Positions 1 through 7,612 of a stretch of DNA of 35,948 nucleotides are shown in pieces. The DNA lies in the NCBI RefSeq assembly GCF_900091845.1, contig NZ_FMCI01000353.1, positions 1 through 35,948 on the forward strand, given 5' to 3'. The notes beneath the pieces were generated by a model. It saw nothing but the letters and a program-made list of their open reading frames with translations, did not search any database and was not told where the DNA came from. The DNA is from Streptomyces sp. SolWspMP-5a-2. GTDB taxonomy: Bacteria; Actinomycetota; Actinomycetes; Streptomycetales; Streptomycetaceae. The translations under genes were made by a program, and so were the position numbers. How positions within the stretch are numbered: the stretch's first letter is position 1; each line of letters begins with the position of its first letter.

Positions 1-147
1 TCGCTGCGCGATGTGCAAGCGAACACCCGCGCTGCGCGCGGGTGTTGCGCTCCCGCTCCGCGGGAGCGCTGATGGATCGCTGCGCGATCCACTCAATCAG
101 ACCGCTGCGCGGCCTGATTGATGCTCTGTTCGCTGCGCTCTCAGAGC
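1..147. repeat. Streptomyces-type telomere: tandem terminal palindromes
   Basis: A run of back-to-back palindromes, most with a three-base loop. Positions 1-11 are the inner part of one palindrome (loop TGC) whose outer arm lies off the window. Next are 22-32/36-46 (11 bp, loop TGC), 47-56/60-69 (10 bp, loop TCC), 73-80/84-91 (8 bp, loop TGC), 93-105/109-121 (13 bp, one mismatch, loop TGC) and 123-128/142-147 (imperfect centre). The order and sequence closely match my memory of the archetypal Streptomyces telomere, whose 3' overhang folds into such hairpins and is replicated by the Tap/Tpg terminal-protein system. The window starts about 15-20 bases inside the true end. More weakly palindromic GC-rich sequence follows to about 250. 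Confidence 0.92.
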
Positions 148-247
148 GCAGCGGGGCCCGCTTTCGCTCTGTTGCAGTCCGAGGCCGGCGGGTCCGCTGC
201 GCTCCCCCGCCTCGGGTCCTTCCGACTGCGCCTCCAGAGCCCACTGT

Positions 248-811
248 TCAGGTCTGTTGACGCCGACTTGTGATTCCAAGGTCTGTACGCATCGCATCTC
301 GCAGGGAAGTCAACCGTCCCCACAACTCGTCTACACGCCTGTCGATCTCGGTCAGGATGCTCTCCCTGTCTTGTCCACTCTGGCTCAGATTGCGTGTGAG
401 GCGATGCACTTGCCTCAGAGAACCGTTTACAGATCCCAGTGCGTCCAGCACTTCGTCGGAAACGCTCATGTGGGCTTCTGCATGCTTCGCAACGTAAGCC
501 GTCCAGGCTATATCCAGTGCGGCTTGAGTCTCGGGCTCGATCGTCCCTGTCTTCTCGAGCTCGACCTTGCATGTGACGAGCACGTCTCTTGCCGTACGGG
601 CGGCAGCATTCAGGATCGCGTACGTCTTTCGGCGATCGTCAAGGAGCTGACTATCCCGGGCGTGATTACGGTCCTCCAGTCGATGCCGGTCTGCGCGCTC
701 AAAATCCTGCCTCCGGATCCGCTCGGCACTCCGCTGCGCCATGAGCATGGACACCAGCGTGGTGAGACTTCCTAAGGCTGCGGCGGCCAGAGCGATCAGT
801 GCTGACCCCAT
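248..811 (-). CDS. membrane-anchored coiled-coil hypothetical protein
   Basis: A 187-residue protein read toward the telomere. Residues 1-25 form one hydrophobic segment (ALIALAAAALGSLTTLVSML). A charged helical region follows (about 28-60, rich in R, D, E) with coiled-coil character, and the rest is predicted helical without a motif I recognise. This suggests a single-span membrane anchor with a cytoplasmic helical tail. The start is the ATG at 811, with AAGGGAG five bases upstream on the minus strand. It is the outermost complete gene, and its stop lies about 100 bases from the last telomere palindrome. I do not recognise the family; short anchored hypotheticals are common in Streptomyces chromosome ends. 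Confidence 0.6.
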   Translation of the reverse strand: MGSALIALAAAALGSLTTLVSMLMAQRSAERIRRQDFERADRHRLEDRNHARDSQLLDDRRKTYAILNAAARTARDVLVTCKVELEKTGTIEPETQAALDIAWTAYVAKHAEAHMSVSDEVLDALGSVNGSLRQVHRLTRNLSQSGQDRESILTEIDRRVDELWGRLTSLRDAMRTDLGITSRRQQT

Positions 812-960
812 CCATTCTCCCTTCCTCTACGCATGGATGGAGGATTACCCGCAGGGCCTGTCCTGAACGCCTGCCGCGAGCGTCGGCGTACTGCATGGAT
901 CAAACTGATGCAGCATGTACGATTGGCGGAAACACGAGACACCCCGGTAAGGAGATGTAC

Positions 961-1524
961 GTGTTGGTCTATGAGTATCTTCCGCGTGAATTCATCCGGC
1001 TAGGAGTGGTTTCGAAAGCGGCTGGACTCGACCACCGTGAGATGGCCGCACAGGTGCGTCTGGCTCAGGAACGTGCCGGGAGCGCGCGGCTGGCCCCTCG
1101 CGAGCCTCATACTCTGAGCGAGTTGCTCATCGCAGAGTTGCGGCGCCATCAGTGGGAGCGCATCGCACATCTCATGAAGAAGGAGGGGATGGCCGAGTAC
1201 GTGCCCGCTCTCGATGTGCGTGGCGCCCGCTACGAACGGCAGCGGCTACAGCGACTTGTGACGGATGTGACGGAGGCCAAGCGGTCGGGGGCCTGCGTGG
1301 TGGAAATCGCGCGGCACCGGGTCTACCGGATCGATGCCCGGCCCGCTGCCAGCTCGGCTGCGCACGTGCCGGTCCTCACTCTCCACCTGATGAAGGCATC
1401 GCCTGACGGCGCGGCCGAGAAAGCCTGGGCGGTCCACGGACGAGACGGTGGCCTCTACCAGCGTGGCGGATACCGGATCACCTCAGTCGAACAAGCCCTT
1501 CTCGAACCCGGAGAACTCTTTTGA
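961..1524 (+). CDS. hypothetical protein upstream of a broken helicase gene
   Basis: About 187 residues, soluble, rich in Arg, Glu and Ala, with no motif I recognise. The GTG at 961 is the best start because AAGGAG (949-954) sits six bases upstream. An ATG at 955 touches that site, and an open frame back to 799 lacks a ribosome site. The stop TGA (1522-1524) overlaps the TTG start (1521) of the helicase remnant, so the two were probably translationally coupled. This mirrors the intact pair further in (8170-9114 followed by the helicase at 9114), although I see no clear sequence similarity between the two upstream genes. It may be an accessory protein of the subtelomeric helicase, now orphaned. 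Confidence 0.6.
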   Translation: MLVYEYLPREFIRLGVVSKAAGLDHREMAAQVRLAQERAGSARLAPREPHTLSELLIAELRRHQWERIAHLMKKEGMAEYVPALDVRGARYERQRLQRLVTDVTEAKRSGACVVEIARHRVYRIDARPAASSAAHVPVLTLHLMKASPDGAAEKAWAVHGRDGGLYQRGGYRITSVEQALLEPGELF

Positions 1525-1648
1525 TCCAGCTCCGAGAACATCAGGTGGCTCAGAAGTCGAGTTTCCGCAAATGGGTCGGATTTCCTGCAAGATCATCTGT
1601 GCCCTCTAGAGGCACGCGGGGCACGATCGTGTCCGCGACCGGCTCGGG
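1521..1648 (+). pseudogene. N-terminal remnant of a subtelomeric SF2 helicase
   Basis: The frame from TTG 1521 begins with LIQLREHQV and continues through GFPARSSVPSRGTRGTIVSA to SATGSG. It lines up without gaps with residues 1-44 of the intact helicase at 9114 (MISLREHQV..., GFPTRSPVP..., SATGSGKT). The similarity stops inside the Walker A motif at 1648, exactly where the 169-bp repeat begins. The frame then runs into foreign sequence and a stop near 1690. No later helicase motif is found in the following 5 kb. The gene was therefore cut by rearrangement at the repeat boundary, not by simple insertion. Its start overlaps the preceding stop, as in an intact operon. Confidence 0.85.
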
Positions 1649-1817
1649 TGTGAACAGGCAGGCCCATGGCAGCCGACCATCCCCACGATAGGCATCCGGC
1701 GGCAGCAACTTGGTCAACGCGCGACAGCCAAGATCACTACTGCGGTGCACTCTGAGCAGGAAGAGCTCTCCCATCCCTGCTGATGCCCACCCGATGTCAC
1801 CGGCGCACCCATTCACA
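1649..1817. mobile_element. 169-bp repeat with TGTGAA/TTCACA ends, copy 1
   Basis: By eye this is identical to 7105-7273, in the same orientation (offset 5456). It begins TGTGAA and ends TTCACA. The outer 16 bases of the two ends match at about 11 positions when one is inverted, which is the look of imperfect terminal inverted repeats. It has no room for a transposase. Left flank is the cut helicase P-loop; right flank is unrelated to helicase. I see no target-site duplication. It could be a MITE-like non-autonomous element, or simply a duplicated segment that happens to have these ends. Confidence 0.6.
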
Positions 1818-2170
1818 AGGATGTCCAGCCCTCGCTGCGACTGGCCGGATAACCCGCAGTTCCTGCTTCGCCACCGCCACGGCGCCCATCCCACCGGGAG
1901 GGCGCCGTCGTCGTTCCCGGCTGGGGCCGCCCCCGAGCCGGTAGCACCAGGTGAACCGGAGCGTTCCAGATTTCTGGAACAAGCCGCGGCTCGCCGATCC
2001 GTCGCTGCTGCCATCGAGTCGCTACAGCAGGAGGCCGCCGCTGCGCGAGCACGCCGGCCTGCTGTACGAGCAGCACCCTTGTCCCGCCCGGCCCATGCAA
2101 ATGCTGCGCTGCACCCGGAACTGACCGGGCAGCAGACCACGAGGACGACCAGGACCACGAGCAGCAGCGA
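1818..2170. other. stretch without a firm gene; possible coding remnant
   Basis: No complete gene. A plus-strand frame (about 1824-2219) has a protein-like stretch (RFLEQAAARRSVAAAIESL and nearby) but its start lies in the neighbouring repeat, and it runs into the convergent gene at 2171, so it looks like a remnant. A perfect 7-bp inverted repeat (1963-1969/1974-1980, GTTCCAG with a 4-base spacer) lies inside it; its role is unknown. Confidence 0.3.
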
Positions 2171-2776
2171 CTACAGCAGAGTCCCGGCCAGGGCCCGGCG
2201 ATCCCCCGTCAGGGCGTAGCGGCGGGCAGCGAGTCCGTTCTCCACCGTCTCCCCGATCTCGTCGCACAGGAGTGCCAGGACGTCGGCGGCCTCGGTGTCG
2301 GACAGGTACGCGGGGGCGACTTCGAGCATCAGCTCCCCGAGCTGGTGCGAGCACGCGGCCAGCTCGTCGACGACGGCGCGCAGCGCGGCGACGGCCGGGT
2401 CCGCCGGCGGATCGACGGGCGTCGGGGGCGGCGCGGCGCGGACGTCGCTCACGGCCTGGCGGACCACGGCGCGCACCGCAGCCTCATCGAGGGCCTGGAG
2501 GCCGCTGTGGGCGAGCGCGGCGAGTCGGCGGGTGAGATGATCTTCGCGACGGCGTCCGTAAGGCCGGAGACGGCGATCAGGGCCCGCTGGGACAAACCGT
2601 AGTCGAGCGCGGCGCGCGCGGGCGACATCGAGGAGCCGGTACGCCTGGGCGCGGCTGATGCCGAACTCCACAGCGTAGTAGAACTTCCAGCTGCCGTGCC
2701 CGAGCGGCATGCGGGGGTGTGCGCGCCGCGGACCCGGGCCGGCGAGGACCGTTACGGAGCGCCAGACGTCGTTCAT
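2171..2776 (-). pseudogene. plasmid-type HTH-like protein with two compensating frameshifts
   Basis: The open frame of 201 codons contains pieces of a family common on actinomycete plasmids: GHGSWKFYYAVEFGISRAQ then AYRLLDVARA (helix-turn-helix-like) near the N terminus, and LTRRLAALAHSGLQALDEAA then VRAVVRQAVSDVRA later. Between about 2540 and 2615 the sensible protein is in another frame (AALDYGLSQRALIAVSGLTD, then AVAKI). The frame is therefore lost near 2615 and regained near 2540, leaving about 25 scrambled residues. The normal 5' end also seems to be missing, cut by the repeat at 2783. It is either a decayed gene or two sequencing errors. The family is probably DNA binding; the function is unknown. 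Confidence 0.55.
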
Positions 2777-2782
2777 CGCCTC

Positions 2783-2948
2783 TGCGAACAGGTACCTCTG
2801 CGGCAGTCCACGCAGAAGGCTTCAGCCGGACAATGGCATCCATCCGCTCACTTCATGACAGCAGAGAAGCCTGCACAGATCCGCGCTGCCAGGCAAGCAG
2901 AACTTCCTGACGCTGACGCCCACCCGCTGCCATCAGGCCGCCTGTTCG
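2783..2948. repeat. 166-bp direct repeat, left copy flanking the NACHT gene
   Basis: Aligns without gaps to 6681-6846 (offset 3898), with about 18 mismatches in 166 positions (about 89% identity), same orientation. The longest shared run covers GATCCGCGCTGCCAGGCAAG and its surroundings. It lies just upstream of the NACHT gene, and its partner lies about 0.55 kb downstream of that gene. No coding function is evident in either strand. Homologous recombination between the two could delete or circularise the 3.9-kb segment. Confidence 0.8.
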
Positions 2949-3038
2949 CAGGCACCCCACCAGAACCGTAAAGGATAGGTAAAGGAAGTCAGGAGGGCGG
3001 AAGATCTGTGACGGAGTAGCGACATTGTGTTATGAGTG

Positions 3039-6000
3039 ATGCGTCTTCCTGAGCATGTGCGGCGGCGGCGACTCCGTCTCATCTTGTTTGTCTCGTCTGC
3101 CGGTTTCTCGCTCCTGTTGGCCTGGTGGCTGTTCGAACACAGCAAACCAAGCCAACTTGATCTGGTAGGCGTTGTGAGCATGTTCGCCGGGCTGGGATCG
3201 CTCGTGGCGGCCCTCGCTCAGTTCCTTCCCCCGCCACCGCCTCCGCCGGAGGCGGCCGAGGCCGCCGATCAGCTGGCGGTCACGGTGCGGGAGCAGTGGT
3301 CGGAGGAGGTCGAGGCGCGGCAGTTGCGGGATCCGGCGGTGATCCCGTTGTCCTGGGCCGGTACCGGGCGTCCGGTGAGCGTGCCGCCCGAGTCGGTCGT
3401 GGGACCTCATGCCGGGCGCGTCAGGCGGCTCTCCCTGGACGGTCGGCTGGAGGGGAGCTTCGACCACGCCGCGTCGCAGCTGGCGGCGGGCTTCCGACAG
3501 GTGCCCAGCGGCCGGCTGGTGGTCCTGGGAGAGCCTGGGGCCGGCAAGACGGTCCTGGCCATCATGCTCACCCTCGGTCTGCTGACCGACCGTACCCCGG
3601 GCGCGCCTGTGCCGGTCCTGCTGTCCGCCTCCGGCTGGGATCCGGTCCTTGAATCACTGGACGACTTCATCGTCGGCAGCCTGGCGACCTCCTATTACGG
3701 CGGACACCCTCAGATCCCGCGTCATCTGCTGGAGCGGCGGAAGCTGCTGCCGGTCCTCGACGGACTCGACGAAATGCCCGAGGTGGCCCGCCGCAACGCC
3801 GTACGCGGCCTCAACGAAGCATGTGGCGACGGGCGCGGCGTCGTGGTGACCTGCCGGTCGGTGGAGTATCAGGACGTGATCGAGGGCGGCTCCCCCCTGC
3901 TGCGCAGGGCGCCGGTTGTTGAGGTCGCCCCGGTGTCCGTGCCCGACATCATCGCCTACCTGACCGACGTCAACTGGCCCCAGGGCGTGGATTGGGAACC
4001 CGTCTACGCCCACATGCGCCGGCACCCCGACAGCCCGGCGGCCACCGCGCTCTCCACTCCGCTGGCCCTCTCCCTGGCACGCGGCGTCTACCGCAACTGC
4101 GACCGCAATCCCCGCGAGCTCCTCGGCTTCGAAAGCCGGCACGCCATCGAGGACCACCTCGTCGACCACACCATCCGCGCTGCCTACGCGCCCGCGCCCG
4201 GCACCCTGCCCCAGCAGGCGGACAGCGCATGGGAGGAGAACGCTCAGAAGGCCGAGAAGTACCTGACGTTCCTCGCCACCTACCTCCACCAGCACCGCGA
4301 ACGCGATCTCGCCTGGTGGCTCATGAGCCCGCGCCTCTTCTCCCGCTGGAGCGGACTCCTCACCGGCATCGCGACCGGCCTGGCCGCCATGCTGCTCACA
4401 CCGTTGGGCAACAAAGGTGTCAACGCGCACTGGGCCGTGGGGGACTATGTCGCGGTGGGTGTGATTGTTGGGGTGCTGACCATGCTCACCTGGTACGCGG
4501 CACCGGACCAACGGCCGGGCCGCATCTCGGTTGCCCTGCGCGGATCACTTCACCGACTCCGCGGCGGATTCCGCACCGGATTCGCACTGGTATCCCTCCT
4601 GGCAGCAACAGGACTCGGTATCGCAGCAGTAGTCATCTATCTCGATCATTTCAACGAAAGCTGGCCTCCGAAGACACAGCTGGAATACTACAAAGCCATT
4701 GCGTACTGCGCAGGCGCCTCCATCGCCCTCGGCCTGGCCTTCGCCAGCCACAACTGGCTCAACACCTCACCCGAACGCTCCACCCGCACCAACCCCAGCG
4801 AGCTGATCCGTCAGGACCGAAATTCAACCCTGACAGCAGCCGCTCTGCCCGGCGCAGTACTGGCGGCTATCATGCTTGCGCGGCCGATCCTCGACACGAT
4901 AGCCGAATATATAGCATTTTTGGCATTTCGCGCAGTATCGGGCTCGCCCTCGACGGTCGACACACTGACGCTACAGAACATTTCCGAGCATTACAGCAAT
5001 CCCCGGCCGGTAATCGGCATGGCCATTCTGGTCGGTAGCATCTTTGCGATCCTGATGCTCTTCCCGCGAGCTTGGACACGCTTCGCCCTGCTCCGCCTCA
5101 CCCTCGCGATCAAGGGCCAGCTCCCCTGGAGCTTCGTCCATTTTCTGGATGACGCACGGAACCGACAACTCCTGCGCCAATCCGGCGGCCTGTACCAATT
5201 CCGCCACATCCGACTCCAGGAACGCCTCGCGAGCCAGTCCCTGGCACAGACCCGCACACCCACGCCACATCCCCGCACGTTCCAGCGACGCCGCCTCCAG
5301 ATCGCCGCCATCGCAATCACCCTCGTCGCAGCCACCATCCTGGTCAACCAACCAGAGAATACCTTTCGCATCGCCATAGCCACGGGCAAAATCAAAGCGA
5401 TGGCATTCGGGCCAGAAGACACCCTTGTCACGGTCAGCAGTGACGGCGTCGTGCGACAGTGGAACACCAAGACGGGAAAACAGCTGGACGCCAAGAAAGA
5501 GGAGGTGCGCTCCGGAGTTTACTTTCTGGGAGAGCGTGATGATGGCGTAACGCTCATCATAGCTAAATGGAATGACGATCCGCGTGGAAGTCTGGCACGG
5601 AAAATCGTGAAAGTGGTGAACGTCATTAGAAGTGATTATTCAGTAATGTATGACAACCCCATGGCAGAGATTGGGTCTTTCAGATTGGAGAATCCTGGAT
5701 ATTCTCTGGCTGCGGATGGTAAAGCTCGAGCGGCTCTACGCGGCCTAGGGCACAACGAAGGCGAGAAGTCGGCCTTCTCCGTCTCAGATTCAACCATGGG
5801 CGCATATGACGACAAAACCAAACCAACGACCACGCAGGCGGGAGTTGGAGCGGTCGGCGTACGCGATAGTGAACGATATGTTAATGAATGCAATTATTTT
5901 GCTACATATGGCGACCCTTTCGCTGCGAATGAGACGCAACGGACGGGGCGAGGACTCAGGCTCCCCGAAAATCCGCCGACTGTTATCGTCGTAGACGCCG

Positions 6001-6125
6001 GTCAGTGTAAGGAAATCTACGCGATCACGGTGGGCTCCGATATTCAAGACATTGCACTGAAAGCGGATGGAACGGAAATAGCGATAGCCACCGAACTCGA
6101 AACTCGCCTATACACCCTTCCCTAG
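3039..6125 (+). CDS. NACHT/STAND NTPase with multiple membrane segments
   Basis: A 1028-residue signalling ATPase. Residues about 12-65 hold two hydrophobic segments, followed by a PPPPPP linker. A NACHT module follows, with Walker A GEPGAGKT (about 165-172) and Walker B/sensor LLPVLDGLDEMPE (about 236-248). A helical STAND region leads to a membrane domain (about 440-690) with perhaps six to seven spans. The last ~250 residues include one WD40-like blade (MAFGPEDTLVTVSSDGVVRQ) and further beta-rich sequence. Bacterial NACHT proteins are known anti-phage sensors; that role is inferred here. Start ATG 3039 (GTG 3036 is possible) has no strong ribosome site. The 3' third is less GC-rich and carries AT-rich codons unlike its neighbours, suggesting a foreign or fast-evolving sensor domain. 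Confidence 0.85.
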   Translation: MRLPEHVRRRRLRLILFVSSAGFSLLLAWWLFEHSKPSQLDLVGVVSMFAGLGSLVAALAQFLPPPPPPPEAAEAADQLAVTVREQWSEEVEARQLRDPAVIPLSWAGTGRPVSVPPESVVGPHAGRVRRLSLDGRLEGSFDHAASQLAAGFRQVPSGRLVVLGEPGAGKTVLAIMLTLGLLTDRTPGAPVPVLLSASGWDPVLESLDDFIVGSLATSYYGGHPQIPRHLLERRKLLPVLDGLDEMPEVARRNAVRGLNEACGDGRGVVVTCRSVEYQDVIEGGSPLLRRAPVVEVAPVSVPDIIAYLTDVNWPQGVDWEPVYAHMRRHPDSPAATALSTPLALSLARGVYRNCDRNPRELLGFESRHAIEDHLVDHTIRAAYAPAPGTLPQQADSAWEENAQKAEKYLTFLATYLHQHRERDLAWWLMSPRLFSRWSGLLTGIATGLAAMLLTPLGNKGVNAHWAVGDYVAVGVIVGVLTMLTWYAAPDQRPGRISVALRGSLHRLRGGFRTGFALVSLLAATGLGIAAVVIYLDHFNESWPPKTQLEYYKAIAYCAGASIALGLAFASHNWLNTSPERSTRTNPSELIRQDRNSTLTAAALPGAVLAAIMLARPILDTIAEYIAFLAFRAVSGSPSTVDTLTLQNISEHYSNPRPVIGMAILVGSIFAILMLFPRAWTRFALLRLTLAIKGQLPWSFVHFLDDARNRQLLRQSGGLYQFRHIRLQERLASQSLAQTRTPTPHPRTFQRRRLQIAAIAITLVAATILVNQPENTFRIAIATGKIKAMAFGPEDTLVTVSSDGVVRQWNTKTGKQLDAKKEEVRSGVYFLGERDDGVTLIIAKWNDDPRGSLARKIVKVVNVIRSDYSVMYDNPMAEIGSFRLENPGYSLAADGKARAALRGLGHNEGEKSAFSVSDSTMGAYDDKTKPTTTQAGVGAVGVRDSERYVNECNYFATYGDPFAANETQRTGRGLRLPENPPTVIVVDAGQCKEIYAITVGSDIQDIALKADGTEIAIATELETRLYTLP

Positions 6126-6126
6126 A

Positions 6127-6143
6127 AATGAGCAGTTCTCATT
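6127..6143 (+). terminator. weak hairpin after the NACHT gene
   Basis: AATGAG (6127-6132) pairs with CTCATT (6138-6143) across a 5-base loop, two bases after the TAG stop. The stem is only 6 bp and no T-run follows, so terminator function is uncertain. Confidence 0.3.
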
Positions 6144-6896
6144 ATCACGCTGATGCGTCGTGTAGGAGGACCGGGGCTGCGCGGCTATCACCGGTATCCG
6201 CGACCTGGACCAGGTCCTGAAGATGCAGTTCCTGTCTCGCTTGGTAAACCGCGGCTTCAGGAAGCCGTGGGGACCCTCGCCGCCCTCGGCATCACATGGC
6301 TGGCATAGCTGCTGCGCCCTGTAATAGCTCCGCTTGGCTGCGGATTCCTTTTCGGAGGTTCTCGGCTCGGCCGGGGCCCCGTGCCACCTGCCGCTTGAGC
6401 AGCGGACTGAGGGTGCCGGTCCCTTCTTTGCACTGTGCGGCGATCTGACGACCCCCGCGACACTCTCTCGGACCAGTCCGGAGGCCCCGAGCTGGCCGCC
6501 ACCGCTGAACCTGTCACCGCGGCTTCCTGTCGAGCACCTCCAGGTCCACTGGTGGGAATGGAAGTGTGTCCTGCCGGATAGACACGAAACCAGTGTGGCC
6601 GCACCCCACCGGTAGGCCACCACATGGCCGGTGGCCTGGGCGGGTAGCGCACCTGACGACAGGTGATGCACTGTGCAGCGTGCGAGCAGGCACCTCTGCG
6701 ACAGCCCACGCAGAAGGCTTTAAGCAGACAACGGCGACCATCCGGTCACCTCATGACAGCAGAGAAGTCCGCACAGATCCGCGCTGCCAGGCAAGCAGTA
6801 CTTCCTGACGCTGACGCCCACCCGCTGCCATCAGACCGCCTGCTCACACCGCCGGGGTGACTACCGGTGGATACGGGCGGTGGCTACGATCGGAAG
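6144..6896. other. about 750 bp without a supported gene, including a repeat copy
   Basis: No frame here has convincing start, ribosome site and protein character. A plus frame near 6195-6260 (IRDLDQVLKMQFLSRLVNRG) looks like a coding remnant of unknown origin, and another at 6334-6615 is open but unrecognised. The right part holds the second 166-bp repeat copy (6681-6846). It appears to be debris between the NACHT gene and the next terminator. Confidence 0.4.
6681..6846. repeat. 166-bp direct repeat, right copy
   Basis: Partner of 2783-2948, same orientation, ungapped, about 18 differences, mostly transitions. The degree of divergence suggests that this duplication is older than that of the identical 169-bp pair which lies outside it. 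Confidence 0.8.
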
Positions 6897-6935
6897 CGGC
6901 CTGACCCCGGCAGTTGCGATGCCGGGGTCAGGCCG
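6897..6935 (-). terminator. strong 16-bp stem-loop terminator
   Basis: Perfect inverted repeat: CGGCCTGACCCCGGCA (6897-6912) pairs with 6920-6935 across a 7-base loop. It lies about 13 bases beyond the stop of the minus-strand frame at 6949, which fits a factor-independent terminator of the Streptomyces type (no T-run). It could act in both directions. Confidence 0.8.
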
Positions 6936-6948
6936 TTGTCACGGGTGG

Positions 6949-7272
6949 CTACCCGAGCCAGACGATGTTCAGGACCGTCAGGCTGTTCCGGGGCCGGTTG
7001 ATCCAGTAGGTGACGGAGAGCTGGCCGACGACCGCGTAGCGGACGTCCTCGCCTTCGTCGTCGTCGGTGTCGAACTGCCGGAAGCCGAACGGATCGGCGG
7101 CGGCTGTGAACAGGCAGGCCCATGGCAGCCGACCATCCCCACGATAGGCATCCGGCGGCAGCAACTTGGTCAACGCGCGACAGCCAAGATCACTACTGCG
7201 GTGCACTCTGAGCAGGAAGAGCTCTCCCATCCCTGCTGATGCCCACCCGATGTCACCGGCGCACCCATTCAC
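6949..7272 (-). CDS. small protein starting inside the 169-bp repeat, toxin-like C terminus
   Basis: An open frame of 107 codons beginning with GTG 7272 at the very end of the 169-bp repeat. Residues 1-56 are encoded by the repeat (the same residues are found on the minus strand of copy 1). The C-terminal ~50 residues (DPFGFRQFDTDDDEGEDVRY, then VVGQLSVTYWINRPRNSLTV) end in alternating hydrophobic strands that resemble RelE/ParE-type toxins, but I cannot confirm the family. A strong terminator sits right after the stop, so a real gene ended here. The N-terminal part may be native or a fusion created when the repeat arrived. An alternative start is the ATG at 7230. Confidence 0.45.
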   Translation of the reverse strand: MNGCAGDIGWASAGMGELFLLRVHRSSDLGCRALTKLLPPDAYRGDGRLPWACLFTAAADPFGFRQFDTDDDEGEDVRYAVVGQLSVTYWINRPRNSLTVLNIVWLG

Positions 7273-7273
7273 A
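7105..7273. mobile_element. 169-bp repeat with TGTGAA/TTCACA ends, copy 2
   Basis: Identical by eye to 1649-1817. The left flank is the body of a minus-strand gene and the right flank is an AT-rich remnant. Neither flank matches the flanks of copy 1, so the homology stops sharply at both ends. Together with copy 1 it brackets a 5.6-kb island containing the inner repeat pair and the NACHT gene. Confidence 0.6.
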
Positions 7274-7440
7274 CCTATTTATGGCCGCCGACAGAGTACG
7301 AGGCCAGGAAAGTCATATCCGGTATTCCCTTCCTGGAAAATTACGCCGAATCTTTTTTAGCAAATAAAATTCTAGGAAATAATTCTCTGCAAGATCATTT
7401 CATCCTGGTCGACGGCTCCCGCTGGCGCCCGGTGCTCAGC
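7274..7440 (+). pseudogene. AT-rich coding remnant
   Basis: The frame from about 7270 reads TEYEARKVISGIPFLENYAE then SFLANKILGNNSLQDHFILV and DGSRWRPV. It is protein-like but has no start codon of its own and loses sense after about 7440. The stretch 7300-7395 is far richer in A and T than the rest of the window, with rare Streptomyces codons (TTA, ATA, AAT, AAA), which points to a foreign origin. I do not recognise the family. It begins directly at the end of repeat copy 2, so the 5' part of the gene was lost there. Confidence 0.35.
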
Positions 7441-7612
7441 TGCAGAGAGGATGTTTCCCCGAGCCCCCGGGGGTGCCGATGCGGTCCCCGACCGCCCTCT
7501 GGGCGCATCGGCTGCAGAGGGTTTCCACGTCGTTGAAAGCCCAGCCGAATTGCAGGCACCCGCCACGGGGCCCGCGCTCTACGACTGGCGGAGCGGGGGC
7601 GGTGGCTGTCAT
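7436..7612 (-). CDS. small Cys-containing protein coupled to the nuclease gene
   Basis: A 58-residue frame whose ATG (7612) overlaps the nuclease stop in an ATGA arrangement, so it is probably translated by coupling. After a Pro/Ala-rich start it reads GGCLQFGWAFNDVETLCSRC. The LCSRC pair with the earlier GC could form part of a small zinc site. The rest is Gly/Arg rich. I do not know the family. The overlap and position argue for a real partner of the nuclease (for example an inhibitor, adaptor or DNA-binding subunit), but the coding evidence is limited to the overlap, the open frame and the Cys motif. Confidence 0.5.
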   Translation of the reverse strand: MTATAPAPPVVERGPRGGCLQFGWAFNDVETLCSRCAQRAVGDRIGTPGGSGKHPLCS

